DNA of 64,000 nucleotides from Salipaludibacillus aurantiacus (GCF_900111295.1 NZ_FOGT01000020.1:22079-86078); one strand, 5' to 3'. Positions 54,772 to 63,804 are shown, counted from the stretch's first letter. Made by a program: numbers and translations. Notes: a model not told the origin generated them from the sequence alone.

Positions 54772-55449
54772 ATGGCTTTCGTCAAAACACAAATACAACG
54801 GTTAGCCCTCACTGTACTGTTTGCTGTAGCGCTTTTTACGACCTATTCGCATATTTCAAATATTAAAGCTGACGATCTGCTGGAGTGGTGGAACGACTAC
54901 AGAGCCGTTCCTGCAGTTGAAGAAAGCCATCATGGGATGGCAGATGAATTAGTGTCGCTTGAAGCAAACAGTCCAATGTCTTTACAAATGGAATCCAGTC
55001 CAGCAACAATAGACGATGCGGAAGACTGGTCAAATTACCCTGTTAAGGAAGTCGTAGCTACCGGTTATACAGCGGGCTATGAGTCTACCGGAAAAACGGA
55101 AGACCATCCCGAATACGGCATTACTTATTCAGGCGCTAAAGTTAAAAGAGATTTGTATTCAACGATTGCAGCAGATCCGGAAGTTTTTCCTCTGGGTACC
55201 ATTTTATTTATACCCGGTTACGGCTACGGGGTAGTAGCAGACACCGGTTCTGCCATTAAAGGCGATAAGATTGATTTATATTTCGATACAGTAAAAGACG
55301 TCTATGATCTATGGGGTAAAAAATCTGTAGAAGTATTTGTAATCGAAGAAGGTAATGGATATATAACAGACGAAGACATAAAGAAATTAAATGAGGCTGA
55401 GGAAGTTCAAACATATAGAGAAGAGTTTACTTCCCTCCAGGCTTCATAA
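54772..55449 (+). CDS. yuiC: 3D-domain mini-lytic transglycosylase YuiC
   Basis: The 225-residue exported protein has an N-terminal membrane/signal helix ([15 protein letters not shown]), an acidic linker and a C-terminal 3D domain ([16 protein letters not shown] and [18 protein letters not shown]) with the three conserved Asp residues. B. subtilis YuiC is a stationary-phase survival-type lytic transglycosylase acting on peptidoglycan, as I recall from its structure. Length is right for the family. GATGAAAGGTGTGTGACTC precedes ATG 54772. Confidence 0.9.
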   Translation: MAFVKTQIQRLALTVLFAVALFTTYSHISNIKADDLLEWWNDYRAVPAVEESHHGMADELVSLEANSPMSLQMESSPATIDDAEDWSNYPVKEVVATGYTAGYESTGKTEDHPEYGITYSGAKVKRDLYSTIAADPEVFPLGTILFIPGYGYGVVADTGSAIKGDKIDLYFDTVKDVYDLWGKKSVEVFVIEEGNGYITDEDIKKLNEAEEVQTYREEFTSLQAS

Positions 55450-55451
55450 AG

Positions 55452-55489
55452 AAAAAGTTGCTGGACGATAAATCGTCAGCAACTTTTTT
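55452..55489. terminator. Terminator between yuiC and yuiD
   Basis: AAAAAGTTGCTG pairs with CAGCAACTTTTTT, and the inner ACGAT with ATCGT. Confidence 0.9.
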
Positions 55490-55493
55490 GCAA

Positions 55494-55970
55494 TTAATAA
55501 ATAAGGGCATGCATAACGATGGCGAGGATAATTCCTAAAAGTCCTCCAAAAAATACTTCAATCGGCTGATGCCCGAGTAATTCTTTTAGTTCTTTTCGTT
55601 TTTCCTGTTCCTTTTTCTCAGGCCAGTGTTTCATTTCAGCTACCGCTTTGTTAAAGTCAGTTACCAGACGGTTTACAACGGTTGCCTGTTCCCCGGCATG
55701 ACGGCGGACTCCTGTCGCATCGAACATCACGATAATCCCCAAAATTGCAGAGATGGCAAAAAGAGAGGAGTCTAATCCGTATTCCAATGCTATTGCCGTA
55801 GCAAGTGCAGTTACGGCACCTGAGTGGGAACTTGGCATTCCTCCTGTACTTGTAAGAAGAGTCCAGTCGAACTTGCGTGAAGCAATAAAATGAAGCGGTA
55901 CTTTAATGAACTGGGCGAAGCCAATCGTAAAAAGAGCAGCCCATAAAGGAAAATTATGAAATACTTCCAT
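55494..55970 (-). CDS. yuiD: Acid phosphatase/VanZ-like membrane protein YuiD (DUF212)
   Basis: The 158-residue membrane protein has the DUF212 signature GGMPSSHSGAVTALATA, VMFDATGVRRHAGEQATVVN and LGHQPIEVFFGGLLG, which relates it to PAP2-like acid phosphatases: the H of SSHSG and the RRHAG are in place. The likely start is ATG 55970 (MEVFHNFPLWAALF), matching the B. subtilis length (158); the frame to 56051 is an extension. The substrate is unknown, possibly a lipid or polyprenyl phosphate. Confidence 0.85.
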   Translation of the reverse strand: MEVFHNFPLWAALFTIGFAQFIKVPLHFIASRKFDWTLLTSTGGMPSSHSGAVTALATAIALEYGLDSSLFAISAILGIIVMFDATGVRRHAGEQATVVNRLVTDFNKAVAEMKHWPEKKEQEKRKELKELLGHQPIEVFFGGLLGIILAIVMHALIY

Positions 55971-56051
55971 ATGTTTTTGATATCCTTTCTCAGTAAACTC
56001 TATGATAGTAAAAATAATTTCTAAGTTAAGGGGAGCTTTATTATAACACAT

Positions 56052-56716
56052 ATTTTCCCTTTCCTTAATAAATGTAAACGGAGCTTAATAACCCGGTCAG
56101 CTGGAAGTTAATAGAACTGCTTTATAGTTCAACATTGATATAAGCTGTTGAGGATTTATACGAGAAAGATTATAATCATAAAAAATGGTCTGATCAGGAC
56201 TATTTATCAGATTTAAATATGGGAAAAAGCCGGGGAAATCTAAAAGAATGTTTAATTAGTTTACCGGCAGGGTATATAGTATATTAACCTCAACTGTGCG
56301 AAATTTGCTTTTATAGCGAGGTTAGCCGAGAATATTGGCATTGTCTTTATGTTATACGAGGTGAGCATTGTTCATTGGTTTATTTTGACGTATATGTCAG
56401 ACTATCCGTTTTGTGAATAAAGTAGGATTGCTATAAGCTATTTAATAGCCGTCTTTGCCCTTAAAAAAGGAAAGGGTTTTGAAAAGTTTTATTAATAAAA
56501 CATCATTTTTAATATTATGCTGATTTCAGGTTACTCAAGGTGGTATCCTGTGCATCGAAGCATCTCACAGTTTATTCATGAGAGATTCACTCGTTGCTTT
56601 TCCCGCTGGCGTGCCGATTTCTTCTAATACTAAGTTGATTTATTACAAAGCTTTTATAAAAATACTTATTTTACAATAGGGATAACTTTTAAACAACAAA
56701 AGGGGGGAGAGTAAGA
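56052..56716. other. 665-base gap without a supported gene
   Basis: The AT-rich region between divergent yuiD and the TRAP operon has no frame with a ribosome site; the longest small frames (for example 22 codons around 56218) lack one. I see no terminator, riboswitch or repeat. The distal part must hold the TRAP promoter. Confidence 0.5.
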
Positions 56717-57280
56717 TTGGAAAACACTCAGGCAAAAAGTTCATCTAAGAAAAAACAGAACAAAGTTTTTAAGTTCCTTGATGCCACTTTGCATACAGTG
56801 GAAAAATTTATTCTAAGCTGGTCTATAATCGTTATTTCAGTTATGACCGTTGGAAATGTGCTGACCCGGATGATTACCGGTTCGAGCTGGCATTTCGCAG
56901 CAGAAATCAGCCGGCTTTCAGTTATTGTAGCCAGCTTCATGGGGATTAGTTATGCAGCCAGAAAAGGGCGGCATATAAGTATGTCGGCGTTATTTGACTT
57001 GTCTCCTAAGCCGGTGAAAAAAGCATTATCGATTATAAATCCTCTCATAACAGCCTTGGTTCTTTTCATAGTCAGTTACTATGGTGCTATTTACACTTAC
57101 GGTATTTATGAAACAGGAAGAACGACAGCAGCTTTGGAATTTCCTTTCTGGCTTATGGTTGTAGCCATTCCAGTAGGCTGTTTTATTGGCGGTATCCAGT
57201 TTTTAAGAAATATGTGGATGAATATTGCTAATAAAGAAGTCTATTTGGCGGAAGATAAAAAGGATTATGATGAACAGTAA
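56717..57280 (+). CDS. TRAP transporter small permease (DctQ type)
   Basis: The 187-residue small membrane subunit of a tripartite ATP-independent periplasmic (TRAP) transporter has four helices and the family segment GSSWHFAAEISRLSVIVASF plus ISYAARKGRHISM split here as its core AARKGRHI. It works with the large permease and substrate-binding lipoprotein encoded next. The start is TTG 56717 after AAAGGGGGGAGAGTAAG. Spacing to the large-permease gene is 55 bases. Confidence 0.9.
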   Translation: MENTQAKSSSKKKQNKVFKFLDATLHTVEKFILSWSIIVISVMTVGNVLTRMITGSSWHFAAEISRLSVIVASFMGISYAARKGRHISMSALFDLSPKPVKKALSIINPLITALVLFIVSYYGAIYTYGIYETGRTTAALEFPFWLMVVAIPVGCFIGGIQFLRNMWMNIANKEVYLAEDKKDYDEQ

Positions 57281-57335
57281 TAATAAATTTTAATATTTAT
57301 GAGACGTAAAAAAATTAGACTGAGAGGAATCTGCT

Positions 57336-58607
57336 ATGGTTTGGACACTACTTGGCATTATGATTATTTTGCTCTTAATGGGTTTTCCAATGATGATTCC
57401 TTTAATTGCCGGGCCGCTTGTTATGCTATTTTTCTTTATGGACATGGACCCGACCATCATGGTTCAGCAGATGGTAGAAGGAATTTCATCATACGTACTT
57501 ATTGCGGTACCTTTATTTATTTTTGCCGCAGATATAATGACCTCCGGGAGAACGTCCCGCAAGCTTCTTGATTTTGTAGGTTCTTTTGTAGGGCACCTGA
57601 GGGGAGGGTATGCTATAACGACGGCTGCCGCCTGTACACTCTTCGGGTCAATTTCCGGTTCCACCCAGGCGACAGTGGTAGCAATCGGTAAACCGATGCG
57701 GGAAAGATTATTAAAAGTCGGTTATAAAGATTCCAGCGCTATTGCTCTTATTATTAATTCTAGTGATGTCGCGCTTCTTATTCCACCAAGTATCGGGATG
57801 ATCATCTATGCTTTGGTATCAAACGCCTCTGTTGGTGATCTGTTTATCGCAGGTATTGGACCTGGTGTACTTATATTTTTATTTTTTGCAACCTATGCTT
57901 ATATTCACGCGAAAATACACAACATACCATTGGCGGCTAAATTGTCATGGAGTGAACGTAAAGATGTAACGATCAAAGCGCTGCTTCCGTTAGGGTTTCC
58001 ATTTATCATTATCGGAGGTATTTATACAGGACAGTTTACACCAACTGAAGCGGCCGGGGTTTCTGTTTTGTACGCATTAGTGCTTGAAGTATTTATTTTC
58101 AGGTCGTTGAAATTATCCCAGATTCCAGGAATTGCATTATCTTCAGGGATCGTAACTTCAGCCGTATTCGTTCTGGTAGCGGGAGGTCAGGCTTTTTCCT
58201 GGGTAATCTCTTTTGCCAGAATTCCAAGAATGCTAACAGATGCAGTTATGGGTACTGATCCGACAGCTCTTTATGTGTTATTTATTGTGGCGGTATTCTT
58301 CTTTGTAGGCTGTATGTTTGTCGACCCTATTGTCGTTATTCTGATACTTACGCCAATCTTTGCACCTGTTGCAGAAACAGCGGGGATCGATCCGGTTCAC
58401 CTCGGAGTCGTCATTGTATTCCAGGCGGCACTTGGATCTGCTACGCCGCCATTTGGAGTCGATATATTTACGGCCAGTGCGGTGTTTAATAAATCATATT
58501 TGGATGTTATACGGGGCACGCCGCCGTATATTGTAATGCTTCTTATCGTTTCAGTTTTAGTTATTGTTTTTGAAGACATCTCACTCTTTTTACTGAAGCT
58601 TTTCTAA
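57336..58607 (+). CDS. TRAP transporter large permease (DctM type)
   Basis: The 423-residue large membrane subunit has about 12 helices and DctM signatures: GSISGSTQATVVAIGKPM, LIPPSIGMIIYALVSNASVG, FTPTEAAGVSVLYALVLE. It moves substrate with the Na+ gradient, as in known TRAP systems. GAGAGGAATCTGCT precedes ATG 57336. The order Q-M-P (binding protein last) is one of several in the family. Confidence 0.9.
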   Translation: MVWTLLGIMIILLLMGFPMMIPLIAGPLVMLFFFMDMDPTIMVQQMVEGISSYVLIAVPLFIFAADIMTSGRTSRKLLDFVGSFVGHLRGGYAITTAAACTLFGSISGSTQATVVAIGKPMRERLLKVGYKDSSAIALIINSSDVALLIPPSIGMIIYALVSNASVGDLFIAGIGPGVLIFLFFATYAYIHAKIHNIPLAAKLSWSERKDVTIKALLPLGFPFIIIGGIYTGQFTPTEAAGVSVLYALVLEVFIFRSLKLSQIPGIALSSGIVTSAVFVLVAGGQAFSWVISFARIPRMLTDAVMGTDPTALYVLFIVAVFFFVGCMFVDPIVVILILTPIFAPVAETAGIDPVHLGVVIVFQAALGSATPPFGVDIFTASAVFNKSYLDVIRGTPPYIVMLLIVSVLVIVFEDISLFLLKLF

Positions 58608-58660
58608 GTTTCCGATAAGGGTGCAGGTCTTTAAAATAAAAAATTTGGGGGTATAAACAT

Positions 58661-59764
58661 ATGATTAAGAAAAAAGGTCTATTAGCCAGTGTGATGTCAC
58701 TGGGACTTGTTCTTGCTGCTTGCGGCGGGGATAACAATGAAAATGGAAACAACGCCGGAGGAGATAACGACCCTGATGGCAACGGCAACAATGGAGGAGA
58801 ACAGGTAGAGGCTCAGGAATGGCGTTTTGTTACTGAAGAAACAGAAGGCCAGGTTCAAATGGTGTATGCTAATGAATTTGCAGACCTCGTCAATGAAAAG
58901 TCTGATGGCCAGATTACTATTGATGTATACGGCTTCGGTGAGCTGGGCAGTGAGGTAGACCAGGTAGAGCAGCTTCAGCAGGGCATTGTTGAATTTGCAA
59001 TTATTTCTCCAGGTTTTACCGGTACACTTGTGCCTGAAGGAAATATTTTTGCTCTCCAATTCCTTTTTGATGATGACCAGGAGTTAAACCAGCAAGTATT
59101 AAATGAGAGTGAAGCAATCAATACTCATCTTGCGGAAAAATATGAAGAGCAAGGGATTATGCCATTGGCATTCTGGACTGAAGGAGCTATGCAGTGGACT
59201 GGAAACTCACCTTTACAGACTCCGGATGATTTCCAGGGATTCCAAATGAGAACACAGGAATCTCCTTTAATTCTTCGTTCATATGAAGCTTATGGAGCTA
59301 ACCCGACTGCAATGAGCTGGGGTGAATTATACACTGGCCTGCAGCAGGGAGCAGTTGAGGGTCAGGAAAACCCATTATTCTTTATCGAAGATGCCAACTT
59401 CCATGAAGTACAGGACTACCTGACTATTTCAAACCATAATATGTATGTCACAATGACAACAGTAAATCCTGATTTTTATGAAGGATTAGATGAAGCGACT
59501 CAAAATATTATTGACGAAGCAATTGAAGAAATGAGAGACAGAGGATTTGACATTCAACAAGAACAAAATGATGCTGCTCTTGAACTGATTGAAGAAGCAA
59601 CTGATACACCTACAGAAGTCATTGAGCTTACTGAAGAAGAGCGTGACGAGTTCCGTGAGCTTGCTGGTGAAGCTCGCGACTACTTCCGTGAAAACGGGGG
59701 AGACGACGCTGAAATGATTCTTGACATGCTCATTGACGAAATTGAAGAAGCTCAAGGCAACTAA
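58661..59764 (+). CDS. TRAP transporter substrate-binding lipoprotein (DctP type)
   Basis: The 367-residue lipoprotein has a signal peptide with lipobox LGLVLAAC, a Gly/Asn-rich acidic linker (NNENGNNAGGDNDPDG), then a DctP domain. FQMRTQESPLILRSYEAYG contains the Arg that usually binds the substrate carboxylate, and GELYTGLQQGAVEGQENP is the family hallmark. The substrate is a small organic acid, not further known. The tail is strongly acidic (DDAEMILDMLIDEIEEAQGN), consistent with a salt-adapted exterior. A terminator follows. Confidence 0.9.
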   Translation: MIKKKGLLASVMSLGLVLAACGGDNNENGNNAGGDNDPDGNGNNGGEQVEAQEWRFVTEETEGQVQMVYANEFADLVNEKSDGQITIDVYGFGELGSEVDQVEQLQQGIVEFAIISPGFTGTLVPEGNIFALQFLFDDDQELNQQVLNESEAINTHLAEKYEEQGIMPLAFWTEGAMQWTGNSPLQTPDDFQGFQMRTQESPLILRSYEAYGANPTAMSWGELYTGLQQGAVEGQENPLFFIEDANFHEVQDYLTISNHNMYVTMTTVNPDFYEGLDEATQNIIDEAIEEMRDRGFDIQQEQNDAALELIEEATDTPTEVIELTEEERDEFRELAGEARDYFRENGGDDAEMILDMLIDEIEEAQGN

Positions 59765-59776
59765 TTAAGATATCGC

Positions 59777-59805
59777 AAAAGCCGGGATTTTTTCCCGGCT
59801 TTTTT
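59777..59805 (+). terminator. Terminator after the TRAP operon
   Basis: AAAAGCCGGGA pairs with TCCCGGCTTTTTT. Confidence 0.9.
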
Positions 59806-59935
59806 AATTGGCTTCTAAAATAATTAATTTACAAAACTGAATTGACAGCAGTGTTGAATGGTGTTAAATTAATAACTGTTTTTACGTTATCGATTTATCA
59901 TAATAAAGTAATAAAGAGTTAAAGGGGATAAAACA

Positions 59936-61279
59936 ATGAATGCTGTCATTCTAGCTGTATTAGTTATGATCGGATTAAGTTTAATGAGAATCCATGTCGT
60001 TATTGCACTTATCACCGGTGCAATGGCCGGAGGGCTTGCCGCCGGTTTTTCCATTACAGAGACAATTGAAATTTTCACTGGCGGACTGGGCTCTAATGTA
60101 ACAGTAGCACTAAGTTATGCGATGCTCGGTGCATTTGCTGTGGGAATCAGCTATACAGGCTTGCCTAATCTTATGGTGAAAGCTGCGATAAAAATTGTGG
60201 GTCGTGAAGGTGAAGCCCGCAAAAAAACTTTGACCAAAGTTTTACTCTTGTTTATTATCGCGATTATTGCTTCATTTTCTCAAAATCTGGTGCCTGTCCA
60301 TATTGCATTTATACCTATTTTCATTCCGCCACTCCTTAAAGTATTTAATGAGCTAAGAATGGACCGCCGGGCTACTGCAACAGCTTTAACGTTTGGACTG
60401 AAAGCCCCTTACATTCTTATTCCTGCAGGGTACGGATTAATATTTCATGACATTGTGGCAACGAACATGGAAGAGAGTGGTATGCAGGTAGATATGGCTA
60501 TGATTCCGCAGGCGCTCATGCTGCCTGTAGCAGGAATGCTTGTTGGTTTGTTGTTTGCCATTTTTGTTACTTACCGTAAAGAACGAAATTACGAAGACGT
60601 AGAGCTGACTGCTGCGGAAGAGTCAAATCAATATAATTATACAGGTGCGGGAATAGCTGTGGGGTTACTGGCAGTTATAGTTGTTCTTTACTCTCAGGTA
60701 ATGACGGATTCTATGATCTTCGGGGCCCTGACAGGATTGATTATTTTATACCTGTATTTCGGCTACCTTCATGTGAGAAAGAAGCTTAGCATTTCCCAAT
60801 CCGAGCAGTTGTTAACAAACGGGATGAAAATGCTGGCATTTATAGGGTTTGTCATGATAGCTGCTGGAGGTTTTGCTGAAGTAATCAGGGAAACAGGGCA
60901 TGTGGACTTGCTTGTGGAAGCCACTTCAGGCTTGGTCGGAAATAATCACGGCCTGGCAGCGATTCTGATGCTTATAATCGGTTTATTTATTACAATGGGG
61001 ATCGGCTCGTCGTTTGCTACTATTCCTATTATTGCTGCAATCTATGTTCCTCTTGCTGCCGCTATTGGTTTATCTCCAATGGCGACGATAGCTTTGATTG
61101 GAACTGCCGGTGCTTTAGGGGATGCCGGGTCACCTGCCTCTGACAGTACTCTTGGACCGTCAGCAGGACTGAATGCTGACAGCCAGCATAATCATATTTG
61201 GGACACTTGTGTACCGACATTCCTTCATTTTAATATCCCGTTAATAATTTTTGGCTGGATCGCAGCGATGATTTTATAG
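59936..61279 (+). CDS. yuiF: YuiF-like Na+/H+ antiporter-family transporter
   Basis: The 447-residue membrane protein has 11-12 helices and resembles YuiF of the Na+/H+ antiporter or amino-acid transporter superfamily: FSQNLVPVHIAFIPIFIPPL, GLKAPYILIPAGYGLIFHD and GDAGSPASDSTLGPSAGLNA near the C-terminus. The last motif resembles the NhaC-like GDHCSPISDTT of the transporter at 32073, so both share a fold. In B. subtilis yuiF lies next to bioY (yuiG), as here. Substrate unproven. AAAGGGGATAAAACA precedes ATG 59936. Confidence 0.85.
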   Translation: MNAVILAVLVMIGLSLMRIHVVIALITGAMAGGLAAGFSITETIEIFTGGLGSNVTVALSYAMLGAFAVGISYTGLPNLMVKAAIKIVGREGEARKKTLTKVLLLFIIAIIASFSQNLVPVHIAFIPIFIPPLLKVFNELRMDRRATATALTFGLKAPYILIPAGYGLIFHDIVATNMEESGMQVDMAMIPQALMLPVAGMLVGLLFAIFVTYRKERNYEDVELTAAEESNQYNYTGAGIAVGLLAVIVVLYSQVMTDSMIFGALTGLIILYLYFGYLHVRKKLSISQSEQLLTNGMKMLAFIGFVMIAAGGFAEVIRETGHVDLLVEATSGLVGNNHGLAAILMLIIGLFITMGIGSSFATIPIIAAIYVPLAAAIGLSPMATIALIGTAGALGDAGSPASDSTLGPSAGLNADSQHNHIWDTCVPTFLHFNIPLIIFGWIAAMIL

Positions 61280-61304
61280 ATATACGAGTCTTCTCCTCAC
61301 TACA

Positions 61305-61348
61305 AAAGAGTGAATGCCTGCTTTATAAGCGGCATTCACTCTTTATTT
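61305..61348. terminator. Bidirectional terminator between yuiF and bioY
   Basis: AAAGAGTGAATGCC pairs with GGCATTCACTCTTT across a partly self-paired loop. Confidence 0.85.
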
Positions 61349-61353
61349 CTGTA

Positions 61354-61944
61354 TTATGAAGCAGCTTTCATATGCTGAGGTTGACGGTTAACTGCTTTCA
61401 ACAGCTGTGGAGCAAGTATAGCAGTGAAGGTCGCCAAAACTAAATCTTTAATAAAGAATGGGGTCATTCCTGCTGCTATAGGAAGCAGCTGCACCCCGTC
61501 TAAACCGAGAATGAAGTTACTATGGAAGTATAAATAAGGAACCCCGATAAGATAGTTAATAATAAGTCCTGCATAACTTGCCATAAAAAATGTCAGTAAT
61601 GTGGGCTGTGGCGATCTTTCTATTATCGCACCAGCGGCAAAGGCAAGCACCACAAAAGAAATTAAAAATCCTAGAGTTGGAGAAGCAATAACTTGGAAGC
61701 CGCCACTAAAGCCTGCAAGAACTGGAACCCCGATAAACCCTATTAATAAATAACCAATCATTGAAAAAGCACCTAATTTTTTCCCCAGTAATATACCGGC
61801 TAATATAGCTACCACCGTTTGGAAAGTTAATGGCACAGGACCGAGTGGTATAAAAGCGGCTAAGTTTGCCCCTATTGCCATTAGTGCGATAAATACGGCC
61901 CCTTTTGTTAAATCCACTATTTGAAATTGCTTTTTGTCTGACAT
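61354..61944 (-). CDS. bioY: Biotin ECF transporter S component BioY
   Basis: The 196-residue integral membrane protein binds biotin for energy-coupling-factor transport. It has six helices, the conserved GPVPLTFQTVVAILAGILLG loop and PTLGFLISFVVLAFAAG. AAGGGGG is well spaced for ATG 61944 (MSDKKQFQ); upstream in-frame codons reach 61977 over the operator. No ECF ATPase genes are next to it, so it must share modules elsewhere. Expression is under the BirA-type operator just upstream. Confidence 0.9.
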   Translation of the reverse strand: MSDKKQFQIVDLTKGAVFIALMAIGANLAAFIPLGPVPLTFQTVVAILAGILLGKKLGAFSMIGYLLIGFIGVPVLAGFSGGFQVIASPTLGFLISFVVLAFAAGAIIERSPQPTLLTFFMASYAGLIINYLIGVPYLYFHSNFILGLDGVQLLPIAAGMTPFFIKDLVLATFTAILAPQLLKAVNRQPQHMKAAS

Positions 61945-61959
61945 AAACATCCCCCTTGT

Positions 61960-61992
61960 AATGTTAACTTTTATCAAAATATGGTTAACATT
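61960..61992. promoter_or_regulatory. BirA operator upstream of bioY
   Basis: AATGTTAAC and GTTAACATT, 15 bases apart, form the palindrome bound by biotin-protein ligase BirA in Bacillus-type regulation (half-site TTGTTAAC-like). A further half-site, GTTAACATT, lies at about 62037-62045. Biotin-loaded BirA should repress bioY. Confidence 0.85.
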
Positions 61993-62124
61993 ATCATACG
62001 AAGGCAGATGGTGATTGTCAACGTATTATTTTAATAGTTAACATTCCGGGAAAGTTAAAGTTTTCACATACTTGTCATTTCATCTCCGTTTCAAAGTGAA
62101 TTTATGTGCTAATATAATTAACAA

Positions 62125-62140
62125 ATGAATACCTATTCAT
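62125..62140. promoter_or_regulatory. Perfect palindrome over the promoter of the MopB-like gene
   Basis: ATGAATACCTATTCAT is perfectly palindromic around CC and follows TATAAT (62113-62118) by six bases, covering the likely transcription start. This is a typical TetR-type operator position. It resembles but does not match the FadR box at 1889. Confidence 0.5.
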
Positions 62141-62187
62141 TAATTGCTCAATACTAAAGGTAGAGAAAGTCCTGAAAGGAGGCCGTG

Positions 62188-63084
62188 ATGATTACTCAAA
62201 TTAAAAACAATCATCTCGTTGAAAAAGTACAGCATTATTCCTTGAATGAAATGACATCCAGTGACCTGATAATTAATAAAAATCTGAAACCAGAGTTGTT
62301 ACCGGAAAAGATTCTGCAGGCTATTTATCCTGAAAACTCTTCAATTATGCCTGTGCATGAAGCGCAGAATATAATTATATGGTACAGTGATCAATCCTTT
62401 TCGAAATCCCTTCAAAATAAGATAAACGTCTGGCGAAAGAACAGCCAGACTATCCATGTTATTAATTGCGGAGTAAACAGCAGTTTTGGAGAGCCGGGTA
62501 TTAATGAATACTTTATTAAGAAATATACGGAAGGGGCTCTTGCTTTAGGATATATGAATGAAGTATTCAACAGAAAAGAGCTGATTCCTGCTTTTGTCAG
62601 TGAACAAGATAAACCTTTCTTTACTTTTAAAGAAATGATGAAAATTTATAATTTGGAAAAGGTGAAAGAAATAACAGGCTTAACTAAGAAAGAGATCACT
62701 GCAATTTATAACATTTTCCAGGCTGGCCGCCGGCCTTATCACTGGCTTGCTTTATCCGAAAGATCAGACGAGAGGACAATCCAATCCATACGCTCAATCT
62801 GTTTACTTCCTGCTACTCAATTAAATGAAAAAGAAAATATTAAAATCCCGGTTTCCTATGAGCAGGATCCTTTTGAAAAAGCTTTTGCAGTTATTCCAAA
62901 GGAGGGGAGCTATCCCTATAAACTTATTCCAAAATCTGAATTATTTTTATCTGAGAATAAAAGGACAGCCGAAAGTTTTAATTTGCCATCTGCTTTAGAG
63001 AAAAGTGTAGTCTCTTTTTATGACTGGGATTTTGCTGATTATTTTGATGTCGATCCTCTTCCTTCCTGGGACCATTATGAGTGA
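62188..63084 (+). CDS. Orphan protein with a degenerate molybdopterin-oxidoreductase-like domain
   Basis: The 298-residue soluble protein aligns by eye with a central part of formate-dehydrogenase-type molybdopterin oxidoreductases: a Rossmann-like VINCGVNSSFGEP region, then KYTEGALALGYMNEVFNRKE, the helix pair LEKVKEITGLTKKEITAIYN and RTIQSIRSICLLPATQ. It has no Fe-S cysteines, no Sec/Cys ligand and no cofactor-binding C-terminal domain, so it cannot be a normal molybdoenzyme. AAAGGAGG is five bases from ATG 62188 (a GTG one codon earlier is too close). The C-terminal part (SFYDWDFADYFDVDPL) is acidic. A recent fragment would lack such a clean start and operator, so I read it as a repurposed domain; confidence in the homology is moderate. 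Confidence 0.45.
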   Translation: MITQIKNNHLVEKVQHYSLNEMTSSDLIINKNLKPELLPEKILQAIYPENSSIMPVHEAQNIIIWYSDQSFSKSLQNKINVWRKNSQTIHVINCGVNSSFGEPGINEYFIKKYTEGALALGYMNEVFNRKELIPAFVSEQDKPFFTFKEMMKIYNLEKVKEITGLTKKEITAIYNIFQAGRRPYHWLALSERSDERTIQSIRSICLLPATQLNEKENIKIPVSYEQDPFEKAFAVIPKEGSYPYKLIPKSELFLSENKRTAESFNLPSALEKSVVSFYDWDFADYFDVDPLPSWDHYE

Positions 63085-63148
63085 TGAAACTAAAACAGGA
63101 ATTAAAAACTAGTTAAATTTACTGGTGCATCTTATTATAGCTGCCGGA

Positions 63149-63220
63149 AGAGGCTGGGAGCGTTTCATTTAAAGTTAAGAAGGTTCTAATTATCGTCCAT
63201 CGATAATTAGAACCTTTTTT
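63149..63220 (+). terminator. GAGGCTGGGA-type element with terminator hairpin
   Basis: AGAGGCTGGGAGC (63149-63162) is followed by the hairpin AAGGTTCTAATTATCG with CGATAATTAGAACCTTTTTT (63180-63220). The opening motif is the same as at 35346 and 48597. The hairpin ends transcription of the upstream gene. Confidence 0.7.
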
Positions 63221-63630
63221 GTTGATTAAAAACGGGTGTTAATTTTTTCAGCACGTGTATTTTTTTGTGACGTATAAGTGAAGCAGCGAAGAATTAATAA
63301 GAACCGTGAGCGAGAAAGCAGGCTATCGGGCTATATATCGTGGAAAAGGTTCTCTCAGTGAGCGAGAAAGCACCCGAGCGGTTCTCATAAATGTGAGAGC
63401 CGTTCCTTTTTTCTGGGTTTTATCCCGGCTTTTAGCTGAGTATATCGTGCCCGGCTATATCACTCCTGCTCGTCTTGGCAATTATTGGAGCGGTCTGCTG
63501 CAATTCGCTTCTATGGTTTAGCTTTATAAGAAGCAGTCGAAGCAGGGCATATTGTGTCTAAGCTGCCGGTAAGCTTTATAATACTCATGGTTTGGAGGAT
63601 TAAAGTTTCTTACTTAAAAATATCTATTTG
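63221..63630. other. Intergenic region with a 15-base direct repeat and a hairpin
   Basis: GTGAGCGAGAAAGCA occurs at about 63306 and again at about 63358. A hairpin, CGGTTCTCA/TGTGAGAGCCG with TTCCTTTTTT after it (about 63379-63414), looks like a second terminator. I see no gene in this 400-base stretch before the rrn promoters; a 71-codon GTG frame across it has no ribosome site. Confidence 0.5.
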
Positions 63631-63633
63631 CTA

Positions 63634-63662
63634 TTGACCTATTGAGAAAAGGTCAATATAAT
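63634..63662 (+). promoter_or_regulatory. rrn promoter P1
   Basis: TTGACC and TATAAT are 17 bases apart. The -35 and spacer form a 9-bp inverted repeat, TATTGACCT/AGGTCAATA, that ends at the -10 box. Confidence 0.85.
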
Positions 63663-63717
63663 AGATCAAGTCGCAAAGGAAACAAATTAATAAAATATAA
63701 AAAAATCAAAAAAACTA

Positions 63718-63746
63718 TTGCATTCCGATTGTTATTTTGATATATT
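63718..63746 (+). promoter_or_regulatory. rrn promoter P2
   Basis: TTGCAT and TATATT are 17 bases apart, 84 bases downstream of P1. Confidence 0.65.
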
Positions 63747-63804
63747 ATTACTTGTCGCCGTTGAGGACGGCAACCAAGCCGGTAAAAAACTTTGAAAAAA
63801 GTTG

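Noticed and set aside
57299..57571. Frame overlapping the start of the large TRAP permease
   Set aside because: Out-of-frame shadow of the DctM-type gene with no domain.
63306..63521. GTG frame of 71 codons near the rrn promoter
   Set aside because: Runs over a direct repeat and a terminator-like hairpin, without a ribosome site.
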